Source: Asterella californica (taxonomy: Eukaryota; Streptophyta; Marchantiopsida; Marchantiales; Aytoniaceae). From it: a stretch of 64,000 bases of DNA. Location of the stretch: the NCBI GenBank assembly GCA_036924285.1, contig JAYKYS010000001.1, positions 37,385,501-37,449,500 of the forward strand. Direction: 5' to 3'. Shown here in pieces: positions 36,891 through 47,229 of the stretch (its first letter is position 1; every line of letters starts with the position of its first letter). The notes under the pieces were generated by a model, which was not told where the DNA came from, did no database searches, and was given only the letters and a program-made list of their open reading frames with translations. Made by a program: the position numbers and the translations under genes.

Positions 36891-37490
36891 TGATCAAAAG
36901 AAAAGACTTGGACTTATCAGAGCTATGAGATTTTCTTGACTCCTTTGAATAGTGTCGGGCTTTGGATACTTTAACCACAGTGATGATTTCTTGGATTCAT
37001 TCTTTCATTTGCACATGGATAGTGAATGCATCGTGACATGATAGTTTTTCATCGAGTTGGAATGAAATAATCAACAGATGAATAAAATTGTTATTAGCAG
37101 AGAAACGAGGATGAGGAGTAATGAAGGCAGATGAATCTCAAACGGCCTCTTCCTTCTATATCCACCTCTTTCATAAAAAAGTAGGATTAAGTAATAAACT
37201 AAAACCATAAAGAAAATGTGACGTATTTGGTATCAGACTCTCTCATAAGTGTGTTTGTCAACTCTTTATGCGTTATGTTTGGATCATCTATGATTTCTAG
37301 ATTAAATGGGTTATGTCTAGATCCTCATGGATCTCTAGTTCGTATATTAATTTATGGCCAAATCTTTCAAAGATCTCTAGGTAGAATTATCACTTAACAT
37401 TTAGAAATAATTAGATTTTTCTTATCAGTTTGATACAGAATTTTCACTTTATCACATATATTTTTCTGATTAAATCACAAGTACAGCTAT

Positions 37491-37518
37491 ATTAGCGGTG
37501 GGGATCCCCACCGCTAAT
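37491..37518. repeat. Perfect 28-bp palindrome
   Basis: The left half, ATTAGCGGTGGGGA, is followed at once by its exact reverse complement, with no loop. The surrounding DNA is AT-rich and has no gene. It could be two transposon ends joined head to head or the remains of a small inverted-repeat element; neither can be shown here. Confidence 0.8.
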
Positions 37519-38819
37519 CATTTTAAACCTTTGCTAAGTAAGTTTGGCACGAGCGGGGGCACTTGAGAGATTTGCGCAACGCAGTCACCATCGCAGTATA
37601 GTCTCAAACACTGTGATCTTGGTAGCAAAATTAGCAGAAAAGAAAGAGCTTCAAAATGAGCCCATGATGAGCTCAGGAGGACTACAGACGGCTTCAAAAT
37701 TATCAAGTGAATCCCGGGTCCTGAGAATCACAGAAATAGAATATTTTGAATTTTGAATTTTGAAATGTTCTACTACCCTGCATATTTTGTTACTACGAAC
37801 CAGCAGCTCTTTTGAGACAAGGAGCTCCACAGAGACCTTGGCCTCCGGCACTCTGACTGAGAGAAAAAAAAACAGCTACAGTGAAAAAGGTCCGCCGCGT
37901 GGAAAGTGAAGCCTTTTATACCCCTACTAGTGGTTTAACAACAAACTAGCAGAAGTTACTCCGAGTTGATCTTGCATGCATGTTTTATTCTATATGTATT
38001 AGCTCAGAAACATAGTAGGAAAAAGAGACATTGCTCAGTTCCCAGACCGGACGTGATTAGCTTTGCGTCGCCTGAATTACCTTCTCTTCTTCTTCTCCAC
38101 GTCCACGGCATAGTTCGCCTAGAACCGGCAAATAGAGTAAAATGCGCCGGCAACTTTGCTTCAGAAACCGGGAAGCTTCAAGTATGAAAAGTTGGCAAAC
38201 CGAGGGAAGCAGTGTATGGGTCGGAAATAACTTAACGATGGTTTGGGGGTCTCGGAATCATAGACGGTTATCAGTACACCGTTTCAGTTGTTACCGAGTT
38301 ATTATTTACGTCGTTCGGATATACACTGTGTAGTTTTAGAACCATGCCAGCATTTCGACCGGGTTAAGAACATGTGTTGCAGTTTTGTCGATATTTGACA
38401 CCATGGTTCTTTTTTACCACGGCAAAGCAGTACTACGTAATGCATAGTACCACAGTTAAAAAATTTATATTAAACTAACGTGGTTTGAAATTCGAAATTC
38501 GAACTTCGAAGTTCAAATTTCAGCGTGGCACGGGCCGCGCGGCTGGCTGCTTCGTCGCTGCTGGGAGTCTGGGACTGGGTGACTAAGGTGGCAGCCGCAG
38601 TTTACTCGGTGATTCGATGACTCGGTGACTCGATCTCGGTGCGACATTGCGATATTGGCTCGGTGACAGTCCGACAGTCGGTAACCGAAGATCGATTCAC
38701 ATCGATCTTTCGTTAGGTTTTCGTTAAGCTGTTTGCACATTGCACTCTGCGGCTCTTCCTGAGTGTGTCATCGAGCGATTCGTAACACTGTCAGTGACTG
38801 TCTTCGAGTGAATCGAGTG
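37519..38819. other. No gene recognised
   Basis: Between the palindrome and the repeated leader of the hAT gene. It contains GATTCGATGACTCGGTGACTCG-like short repeats near 38605-38640. No coding motif is seen. Confidence 0.35.
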
Positions 38820-39330
38820 AACTGTGAATCGTGCTCTCTTCAAGTCTTCAGTCGATAATCGCTTCCGTGCTCGCTTCCGTGCTATTCCGTGCTCGCTTTG
38901 TGTCTTTTCGCCAAGTTCTTGATTTCATTCGCCTTTCGTGGATTCCCTTGAATCTGTGTATTCCGCGGCCGCATCCGTGCTATTCCGTGAATCCGTGCTC
39001 GCTTTGTAGTTTTAAGGATTTCTATCGATCGGCTAAGCGTCGGTAAGGCTCAGTTCCGTGCTCGCTTTCTCACCTTCTTGATGCCTCGTGAATTTGTGCT
39101 ATTCCGTGCTCGCTAAGCATCACTTCTAAGACTGTAAGTTCTTTCGCTTCCGTGAATCCGTGCTCTCGTTTAGGCTGCTTTTGTGCTGTTGTGCTCGCTA
39201 AGGGCTCTTATCTAAGACTGTCAGTTGACTCAGTTTTATCGCTTCCGTGAATCCGTGGTCTCTTTTGTTTACTTTCGTGAATCGTTGCTCTTTTTTGGAG
39301 CACTTTCGTGCTTGTGTATGTTATCGCTTA
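38820..39330. repeat. Scattered CCGTGCTCGCTT / CCGTGAATCCGTGCT repeats before the hAT transposase
   Basis: At least nine variants of TTCCGTGCTCGCTTT, GTGCTATTCCGTG or CCGTGAATCCGTGCT lie in about 500 bp just upstream of the transposase start. hAT elements often carry short subterminal repeats that bind their transposase. This array is a candidate for that, or for a repeated 5' leader. Confidence 0.6.
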
Positions 39331-39374
39331 CGGTTCTCGTAGTGTTTGTCCATCGTGGGAGACGGTGGGACTGA

Positions 39375-41859
39375 ATGGAAGCGGACTTGGAATTCTCCAA
39401 CGATCCACCTATAGCGGTACTCATGGAAGAAGCAGAGGCAGCGAATGTTGGAGCTTCTGAACTCGGAATAGGTTCAGAAGCTAATCCAGTGTTGTTGGAT
39501 TCCCATCCTTCCGATGCTGCGCCTTCTGCTGCTGCGCCTTCCGATGTCGCAGCAAGATCAAGGCCAATGACCCGAATAGGTAAGCATGCTTCGAGTTCGT
39601 CACGAGGTAAAGGTCCGCAGTCATTGAAGAAACAACGTACCTTAGAGAATTACAGCATTCGGAAGAACTACGATGGAGTCGATCCAGGTGAAACTATCTC
39701 TCCTTCCATGTTCATTTCTACCAGTAGAGTCTCCGAGAGCACGTCAGATTCCTTTCCATCGGAAGAGTCGCAGAAGCTTAGAAATAGAACACTCGAAGAG
39801 ACTTCTGCAGCTTGGAAAGAGCACTGGAAGGTGCAGTTTGAATGGGCGAAGTTTGATGGAGTTACTCGTCGGATATACTGTTTAGTATGTCAGGAGATGG
39901 GATCGAAGGGAACTTTTGCTGTTCAAGGTGGTACTAACATCAAACTTTCTTTGTTGGTGGAGCACGCTCGATCGAAGGAGCACCAGATGAGGTTTTATGC
40001 CAAGGTTTCAGGCCAGAAGGACATGGCCACTGCGATGAAGTCGCAACGTCTACATGTAGACACTGTCTTGTTAACGATGTTTCGTGCAGCCTATTGGGTG
40101 GGAAGAGAAAACCTTGCATTTAGCAAGTTTCCGAAGCTATGTGCAGTGCTCCGAGCATCTGGTTGTGAGCTTACAGACAAGCTTTATCAGTCAGATAAAG
40201 CTTGTACTCAGATGCTGATGCATATCAGCGACTATATCCAAGAACGATGTTTACGAAGGGTACGTGCTAGTCCATTCTTTGGGATTATGGTTGATGAGTG
40301 GACTGATATCAGTGTTACTTCCGCTCTTGTAGCTTTTGCTATGTTTGTGGAGAACGGTTCTGTTCAGGTAAGCTTTTTGGGACTTGTACGAGTCGAAGAT
40401 AAGGGTGCAGAGGCTATTTCCGAGCAACTTATTGCCTTACTGAATGTATGGGGGTTGGATCATGAGCGCTTCATTGGGTTCGGATTGGACGGTGCCTCTG
40501 TTATGACAGGGAAGCAAACTGGAGTTGCTGCTCGACTGAAAAGGAATGTAAATCCTTTTCTTGTTTCTTGTCACTGTATTGCACATAGGACTAACTTAGC
40601 GTTCTCTCAACCTCCAAGCACTCTGCTTGTGCACAGATCTCTGATGAGATCGACGCACTGATAAATACCTGCTCTGCTTACTTCAAGCGTTCATCCAAAC
40701 GTCGAGAGCAGTTTGGTGCTTTACAGAGAGAGTTGGACGATGGGCGTCGTTCACTGAAGAGGTATGTAAAAATTCGATGGCTCAGTCGAGCACAAGCTAT
40801 CTCAACGCTTTGTGACTCGTTAGAGTCTGTACTTACTTACTTTCGTGATGTTCCACCTTCAGAGGATCACGGAGTTGCACAGAGTGTGTATGGTAAGTTG
40901 AGGAGTTTCAAACATATTTATTGTCTATACTTTTTGGCTGATATCTTGAGTTCTCTTGCACGGTTGAGTCTCGTCTTTCAGCAAAGAGTGGTCGATGTCT
41001 CAGGCATCGGAGGTATAGTAGCTGTAGAGATAGCTTCAATTCGGATGACCTACATGGTGGAACAGGTTGATCTCAACACTTTTTTGCAGAACAATGACAC
41101 CGGGTACCATGTTCTTCCTGATTATGGACCTGAAGGAGGTTTCATGAAACGTCTGTCATCAGAAATCAGAGGCATTCTTGTGAAATGCAGCGTTGTAGAC
41201 TAGGAACTGATCTAGAAGCTGCAGTATCCTTCCAAAAAGCGTTCGCAGAAGCCATTTGTACTTCACTTGAAGAACGTTTCGTGGACAATGATGTCATTGG
41301 GGCGTTGAAGATCTTGTCTCCGTCCCAAATGCCAAAGCAAATGGTAGCTTTGAAAAACTGGGGCATAAAGGAGCTCGATCGACTCTCTCAACACTTTGGA
41401 CAGGTAAAGTATCTTCATGGTATATCGAAGGGTCCCATTCTGTGTTTAGCAGCATTGCAAAGCGAGTTCCTTTTGTTCAAGACTCATGCTGTTACTGAGT
41501 TTCGAGATCTTTCATTTGGTGAGTTATGGGCGATGATTGAACTTTCAGAGAGTTTAAAGGTGAAGTATCCTAACCTCTTAACTCTTGCTTGCATTGCTCG
41601 AGTGCAGTGCGTGAGCACTGCTCAGTGTGAGCGTGCATTTTCGTTTCAGAACTTGATTAAGAGTAAGTATCGCAGCCAGTTGTCTTCAGTGCATCTTGAT
41701 GCACTCTTACGGTTGAATCTAGAAGGTCCTGCTGTGTCAGTGTCGAATCCAGAGTTAGATGATATTCTCAGTGATCCTATAGATGTTTGGAAACGATCGA
41801 AGGAGTTTCGTTACTTGATCTCTAACCCTGACAGTCATTTGTCTTCATCCTGTCTGTGA
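39375..41859 (+). pseudogene. hAT-family transposase, broken by two frameshifts
   Basis: Three frames make one protein of about 820 residues: 39375-40661, an open stretch from about 40625 to 41203, and 41185-41859. A zinc finger of BED/TTF type lies near residues 165-205 (CLVC ... HARSKEH). The RNase H-like core has VDEWTDISV (first Asp), FGLDGASVMTGKQTG (second Asp) and CHCIAHRTNLAFSQ. The C-terminal hAT dimerisation region has QCERAFSFQNLIKSKYRSQL, with the catalytic Glu in CERAF. It resembles the ZNF862-like group of hAT proteins. Frames change near 40605 and near 41190, so this copy is inactive. No terminal inverted repeats or 8-bp target duplication could be assigned. Confidence 0.85.
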
Positions 41860-41935
41860 AGTAGATTTTCTCTTTTCTTGCTTTTGTACTAGTTTGTTTT
41901 AGATTTGGATCGTTTTACAGTAGCTGTAGGCTAGT

Positions 41936-41989
41936 GCCGGGAGCCTCTAATGGAGAGGACCTCTTCGGGTTCAAATCCCGCTCTCGGTT
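41936..41989 (+). ncRNA. tRNA-like element lacking a normal D arm
   Basis: GCCGGGA at 41936-41942 pairs with TCTCGGT at 41982-41988 as an acceptor-like stem. CCTCT and AGAGG form a hairpin, and CGGG-TTCAAAT-CCCG forms a T arm whose GGTTCAAATCC matches the pol III B box. The total is about 54 nt, too short for a full tRNA. TAGCTGTAGG at 41921 looks like a weak A box upstream. It could be a tRNA relic, part of a SINE or a tRNA-like 3' element. Confidence 0.35.
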
Positions 41990-42172
41990 AATCTATTCGG
42001 TATCAGTTCGAGATTGTGAAAGGATCCAGTACTGATTGGAACCTAGTACATGTACACATCTTCCTGTTGTGTACCAGGCTCCAAGCAGTTCTGGACTCTT
42101 TTCATAGAGTGCTCAGATGTTCATGTATTCGGCTGAGGAACGACTGGCTATCTGGGGCCCGGGGGAAGGTCG

Positions 42173-42483
42173 ATGCGGGTGTACATCGAGGTGAAGAGCA
42201 AGAACGTCGATGCTGCCATAATTCGATATACAGCTGAGCTGAAGAAGGGGCTCGACACATTACGCAGAGCAGACTTCAAGAGGGAATTGCATCCGAGATC
42301 GGTAGATGAGTGCTCGTTGAGACGCTTGCAGCTGTAAAGTACTTGTACACTCCACTGTCGCTGAAAGACAACCGTCCAGTACAAGGTGGAGATGAGTTTG
42401 AGGTCGTGTTCTTTGCACCCGTACTCTTTGCAGATGAGCACAAAGATATCGATGAGAAGAGGAGCAGGAACTATCGACCGTAA
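42173..42483 (+). pseudogene. Small coding-like stretch in two frames, unknown
   Basis: A 54-codon frame from ATG at 42173 to TAA at 42337 (starts MRVYIEVKSKNVDAAI) is followed two bases later by a 47-codon frame, 42340-42483 (YLYTPLSLKDNRPVQGG, then EVVFFAPVLFADEH). Residue composition is protein-like in both, and together they could be one broken gene or two exons. No family was recognised. It lies between the hAT relic and the MULE. Confidence 0.3.
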
Positions 42484-43847
42484 AGTAACGTTGCAGATGA
42501 CCTGCTTAGTATAAAGTTTCTACTGCTGTACAGTTCTGAGATATAAACCCCGGGCTTTGATTGCTTTGAGTTGGCTTTGAGTTGGCATCTTTCGTTGAAC
42601 TTTGTATCACTCCTCATAGCTATTCTCTAGACCTCCAAGTTGTCTTTCACCTCTTAAGCTACTGTTGCAAATTAACGGTCACATTGAGCGTGGAACTTTC
42701 CAAAGGATGATAATGCTCTGTGTGGGAGCATGGTCGACTCACTGCAAGCCATGAAGCATGAATGTTTCTCTCTAGTCAGACCCCTTCGTCTTTCTTGTTT
42801 TGATTGTACCCTTCAAAATTTTCCAACAAGAAGAAAGGAATAAGAAGTGAATTCGGATCACAGCCTTAATTTATCGGGTATACAGTGCTTACAGCAAGTG
42901 AATAAAATCCAGTAAAGTTCCGGTTCGTACTTCACTGCTTTTTTTTCTTAGAGTGCTTACTAGATTGATTCGAGGAACTCGATCTTTAGAGCAAGGTAAG
43001 TCATAAGCTCACCTGGCTTGATCACTCAAACATCGGGCCCTCGTCCGGTAATCGACGAGTAATCGAAATAATCATCTTTTAGCTCATTGTAAGAAGATGC
43101 TCCCGGACTTTTGACGAAGCCTGTTTCAACTTGCTCAGAAAAATAACCGGTTTAAACAATAAGAAGTAAGTTCCTGCTGGTAAGCGAATCACGAAAACAG
43201 TTATCGCCGACCTAGAAAACCGAAAACCACCCGGTTAATATTTACTTCCGGTTTTCAGCCGGTACATGCGAAAAACTTAGGCGACCTGTGCACGGTAGAG
43301 GTCATTCCACCCGTTCATGATACTTCTCCTTCCCCGTTGACTTGAAGAAAGTCTGGTGACTCTCGTCTGTCTAGGGAAGCGAGTCTCCCTTCCTTCACTG
43401 GATTGACTTGAGAGTGGAGACTCTTCATGAAGGTTCGCAAGCAGCCTTTGGTCCTTGGTCCTTGGGCCTAGGGCTCAGCATAGGAACGGCACGCAACGAG
43501 CCAAACCGCCTAAAGGCAAAACAGAAAGGAAATCCAGTACAGTCCAACTGGAAGAGAGAAGGAATTACGGGTTGTTCCATTCCAGCTAGAGAGAGAAAAC
43601 GGACGCATCGTACGCGAGTACATTTACGTACATCCGTGGCTGCTGACGTATCGGGAGTCGGGACCAGAAGGCACCAAGAAGGTTGTACCGCTAGAAGAAG
43701 CATTACGGCGACTAATGGCCCAGTCACACCTAGCGTTTTAGCTGAGAAGCATATAAGAAACTTGTCAGCGAGAAGCAAGAGGGTCCACAGTGAAGAATCT
43801 GAGCTTCTCAACGTAAGAAGCTGGAATCTCAAAGTCTCTGCGGATCG
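42484..43847. other. No gene recognised (left flank of the MULE)
   Basis: Overlapping open frames at 43408-43919 on both strands show no motif and have no support. This is the DNA into which the MULE inserted, up to the target duplication at 43848. Confidence 0.4.
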
Positions 43848-43857
43848 GTTGAGCTTA
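43848..43857. repeat. Target-site duplication of the MULE, left copy
   Basis: GTTGAGCTTA, identical to 57391-57400. Ten bases (eleven if the preceding G is counted) is in the 9-11 bp range typical of Mutator-like transposition. Confidence 0.92.
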
Positions 43858-43960
43858 CAATTATTTGCTTGGTCGGCCCATGCGCCATAGTATTTCCTTG
43901 GTAGGGCCCCCGCGCCCAAACCGATCCTTGGTCAGGCCCATGACTGGCTATCGTATGTAC
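43858..43960 (+). repeat. MULE terminal inverted repeat, left
   Basis: It starts CAAATTATTTGCTTGGTC and ends CTATCGTATGTA; the reverse complement is 57288-57390, with about four substitutions and two one-base gaps. Inside it, CTTGGT followed by a GGGCCC-like block occurs three times, at 43869, 43898 and 43928, about 30 bp apart. These are likely transposase contact sites spaced near three helical turns (inference). Confidence 0.93.
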
Positions 43961-44059
43961 TGGATCACACGTCACAGTGAACATACACGGTGGACTGTAC
44001 ACGTAGTGAATCTAGTCTGACTTGGCGTGAGTGACATGGTCTGAGCGTGATGCACTGAC

Positions 44060-44923
44060 GTGAGGCGGTTGCCGCGAAATATTATCCATTCAACGTTAAC
44101 GCGGGAAACACGAACACTGTCTGCGACCGTGAAGCTCTTTGCAGTGTGTGAGTGTTTTGACGCGGACGCGATGCATACGTTGATACAGTTTGAGCAGCAA
44201 GTCGCACAAGGGGCGTTGGTGGCATATTGGATTGAATGTTATGTAGTTGTGTTACATCCGAACAGAAGCGGGTTAGTGACCGCGGATGTATGCAAATGCG
44301 GCCTAGATGTCGAAATCCAATCGAAGTCGAAGAGAAATATCGATGTAGGTCACATTTGCGGGGTTGCTCCAAATCAGTCACAGAAGGAATGGCGATTTGA
44401 TGTGTCGTTGTATGATATATCTCGCGTTGGGACGACAGTCGAGAAACTACCTGAATTTAACGTAGCCAACATTGCAGGCAAGCGTTTTATGCAGTTGGAG
44501 GCTTATCAATTCAGCTTGTTCACGCGTTCTGAACAGATATTACACCTGGAAGGATTTCAGCAAGGAGGATGGCTTGTGCGGGTGTCGTGGAATCCAGGAT
44601 CAAAGGCGAGGCAGATTCTCGATGTTCGGCGACCATACACTTATACGGCAAGGTACAATGCGAGTTGTTTGATGGAGCAAGTTTCTATTTCGGAGCTAAG
44701 AGTGCCAGAGGACTGTTTAATAGGCACGGACTCTGCTGTATTGACTGAATTGGAATCTGCAAAAGAAGAGTGTTTGAACGCGCAGACGAGTTTGAGAAGA
44801 ACTTTGGAAGAATTACACGATGCGAAGCGAGCCGTGGATGGTGCGTTGGAGAATGTCCGCATTGCAGAATCGACGATAGAGTCGGTGCTTTCTGTGATTG
44901 CTCGGCTGCAGTCAGTACAGTAG
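44060..44923 (+). CDS. MULE cargo ORF 1: possible RPA-like OB-fold protein with coiled-coil tail
   Basis: The frame encodes 287 residues from 44060; MHTLIQFEQQ at 44171 is an equally good start. The centre has a Cys pattern (CKCG then HICG) followed by EWRFDVSLYDISRVGT and NVANIAGKRFMQLEA. That order of zinc-ribbon-like cysteines, a beta-rich stretch and a GK-type turn resembles the third OB-fold of replication protein A 70 (single-stranded DNA binding). The match is weak and by eye. The last 60 residues form a coiled coil (ELESAKEECLNAQTSLRRTL). It starts only 100 bp inside the left TIR, so that TIR may act as its promoter. No protein of this type is standard in MULEs. Confidence 0.6.
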   Translation: MRRLPRNIIHSTLTRETRTLSATVKLFAVCECFDADAMHTLIQFEQQVAQGALVAYWIECYVVVLHPNRSGLVTADVCKCGLDVEIQSKSKRNIDVGHICGVAPNQSQKEWRFDVSLYDISRVGTTVEKLPEFNVANIAGKRFMQLEAYQFSLFTRSEQILHLEGFQQGGWLVRVSWNPGSKARQILDVRRPYTYTARYNASCLMEQVSISELRVPEDCLIGTDSAVLTELESAKEECLNAQTSLRRTLEELHDAKRAVDGALENVRIAESTIESVLSVIARLQSVQ

Positions 44924-44944
44924 AAGGGTTTAGGAAGGTAGTTT

Positions 44945-45634
44945 ATGTTCGATTGTAGAATGTCGAGTGATTGTTTGCAATCACCAAATGCAGCCTTGTG
45001 TGAGAGGAGAAGTGGAACCTTTGGACCGATTACATGTTATGTAGTGAATCATTTAGCGAAAGAAGCGTTTCCTTGGAGATATGTGTATGAAGGATGTTCT
45101 TATCGCTTCTCCAGTGGAAGGCGTTGCTTGGTTAGTAGACGGAAGTCGATAACATGTCATCGCGCATCGCCTTCTGTAACCGTTTACAGGTTTGAGATAT
45201 TTGTCAGCGATGGATCTTTGGGCGGCCTACCATTGCAGCTGACTGTTTTTGACGAGGCGCAAGAAATGTTAGGGATGACAGCGACTGATTTTCAAGTCAT
45301 GCCTGAGAGCCGTCAGGTGGCGATCGTGACGGACCGAATTTTGAGCTTTCCTTGTGTGCGTTTATGGATTAGAGCCAATGGCAGCAAGTTGACTGTTTTT
45401 CAACTTCGGATGGTAGACTATATTCCACGATCACCCCAGACTGGCACTTTCATAAGAGAGTCTAGTGAAGTTTCACAGGCAGGACCCTCAAATTCATCTC
45501 GATGTGAGAAGAAGATTTCGATAGAAGAGTTCGAGGATTTATGTCGAACATTGGCAGAAGTGAAACTTACTGTGAACGAGTTGAGTGGGATACGAAGATC
45601 ACTTGGAGAAGACCATTCGAACGCGTCGAAGTAA
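44945..45634 (+). CDS. MULE cargo ORF 2: RPA-like OB-fold protein
   Basis: The frame encodes 229 residues; the start may be MSSDCLQSPN at 44960. FPWRYVYEGCSYRF, with nearby SGRRC and ITCHR, looks like a reduced zinc ribbon. VYRFEIFVSDGSLGG, LQLTVFDEAQEMLGM and TATDFQVM then follow the order of the RPA70 C-terminal OB-fold (aromatic strand, D-G turn, F-D/N-E-A, LG-x-TA). The tail (EFEDLCRTLAEVKLTVNEL) is helical. The gap to cargo ORF 1 is 21-36 bp, so the two are either co-transcribed or exons of one spliced gene. A role in binding single-stranded DNA during transposition is an inference. Confidence 0.6.
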   Translation: MFDCRMSSDCLQSPNAALCERRSGTFGPITCYVVNHLAKEAFPWRYVYEGCSYRFSSGRRCLVSRRKSITCHRASPSVTVYRFEIFVSDGSLGGLPLQLTVFDEAQEMLGMTATDFQVMPESRQVAIVTDRILSFPCVRLWIRANGSKLTVFQLRMVDYIPRSPQTGTFIRESSEVSQAGPSNSSRCEKKISIEEFEDLCRTLAEVKLTVNELSGIRRSLGEDHSNASK

Positions 45635-45729
45635 TAGCCAATGATGCTGTGGTGTAGCAGAGTGTAGTTGTATCGGTTGTATCGAACATTTTTGAATAAA
45701 AAGATTATTCTTGGAGACTTGCTTTACTC

Positions 45730-47160
45730 GCTTCGATACTTGTTTACTGAGACGTTCTCGCACTGAGACGCATTGCACTCAGTGCGATAGTCTCAGTGCG
45801 ATATCGGTCGCACTTAGTGGCATTAGACGGAATGCGCGATGCAGTCAGTGGTATAAGGGTCGCACTGGGTGCGATGCACCTATTGCTATAAGGGTTCGTC
45901 TCAGTGCGAGCCTTCTCGCACTGAGACGAACTCTTATAGCAGTGCGATTTAATGCATTACAAGTATAATGTCTGGATCGATGAACACTTCTTCCACTGGA
46001 GTGAGTAAGAGTATCTTTACTTTCAGGGCAAGCACTCCGCAGTTAGATAATGCCTCCATCCAATAGTGCGATAGATGAGCACATGAAGCAAACTCCGGAT
46101 GGTGGAAAATCTGGAAAATCGTGAAAATTGTGATAATCAAATCGTGAAAAACATTTGAGTGAATGAAAGAAATTGGAACGAAGCGAGATTAAATGTAACT
46201 GCTGAGCTGGGGAGTAAAAATTTTATTTATTTCCATTCCTCATTGTACTCCATTGTACATTGTTTACCCATGTAAACAACACATGTACCCATTGGGTCGG
46301 GAAGCTTTACAAGTATCGGAGTGCGACGTGAGAGTTTAACATTGGGTCGGGAAGCTTCTAAAGTATCGGAGTGCGACGTGAGAGTTTAACATTGGGTCGG
46401 AAGCTTTACAAGTATCGGAGTGCGACAAGCTTTACAAGTATCGGAGTGCGACGGTAGCTTTACAAGTTTAGGAGTGCTTTACCCTGATCGGACGTGCTTT
46501 ACCCTGATCGGACGGATTTGAGAGGAGGCTCGATTTCGGACTGTCACGACTCAGTGCAGGCGAGTTTACCCTGATCGGACGGATTTGAGAGGAGACTCGA
46601 TTTCATCACAGAGGCGGTCGCAGTACCTCCTACTTCGATTTCATCACATCTGCGGTCGCAGTACCTCCTACTCAGCCTTGTGAGTTTACGGTGATCTGAT
46701 TTCAGAGTCGCACTACGAGTGTTCATCCTGTTTGCGGTCGCACTACGTTTGAATGATTGTTAGCATTAGGTCGCACTCATGATTGTTGCAATACTTGCAA
46801 TGCATTAAATCGCACTCAGACTATCGCTTATAGCAGGAGGTGCATCGCACCCAGTGCGACCCTTATAGCACTGAGTGCATCGCGACTCAGTGCGCACCCT
46901 TATCAGTGCAGTGCGCACTCCGTCTAATGCCACTCATTGCGACCGAAATCGCACTGAGACTATCGCACTGAGTGCAATGGGTCTCAGTGCGAGAAGGCTC
47001 GCACTAAGACGAACCCTTATAGCACGAGGTGCATCGCACCCAGTGCGACCCTTATAGCACTGAGTGCATCGCACCCAGTGCGGCATTATTATGTGCAACC
47101 CTATACTGATCGCACTCAGTGCGATCAGTATCGCACTCAGTGCGATAATTCAAATGGAGT
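45730..47160. repeat. MULE internal repeat cluster 1 (palindrome repeats and a minisatellite)
   Basis: Dense variants of TCGCACTGAGTGCGA and CCTTATAGCA...CACCCAGTGCGACC lie at about 45755-45960 and 46790-47160. Between them, 46290-46500 holds a minisatellite with three to five units built on ATTGGGTCGGGAAGC, AAGTATCGGAGTGCGACG and AGAGTTTAAC, followed by repeats of ACCCTGATCGGACG. No gene is likely here. Confidence 0.85.
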
Positions 47161-47229
47161 GCTTTATCCTCCATAATCGTTTAGGTAAAAAGCACTATAG
47201 GTTTGATATCGTGGTTTCTTGTGCAGATC

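Noticed and set aside
38521..38560. Left terminal inverted repeat of the hAT element starting CAGCGTGGCACGGG
   Set aside because: No matching inverted sequence or 8-bp duplication was found between 41860 and 43400, so the boundary is unsupported.
43408..43919. Overlapping ORFs on both strands just left of the MULE
   Set aside because: No motif is present, they cross the target duplication and TIR border, and they are antisense to each other. This is chance open frame.
44923..44945. Bacterial-type operon of the two RPA-like ORFs
   Set aside because: The close spacing looks operon-like, but the surroundings are eukaryotic. A spliced or bicistronic transcript is more likely.
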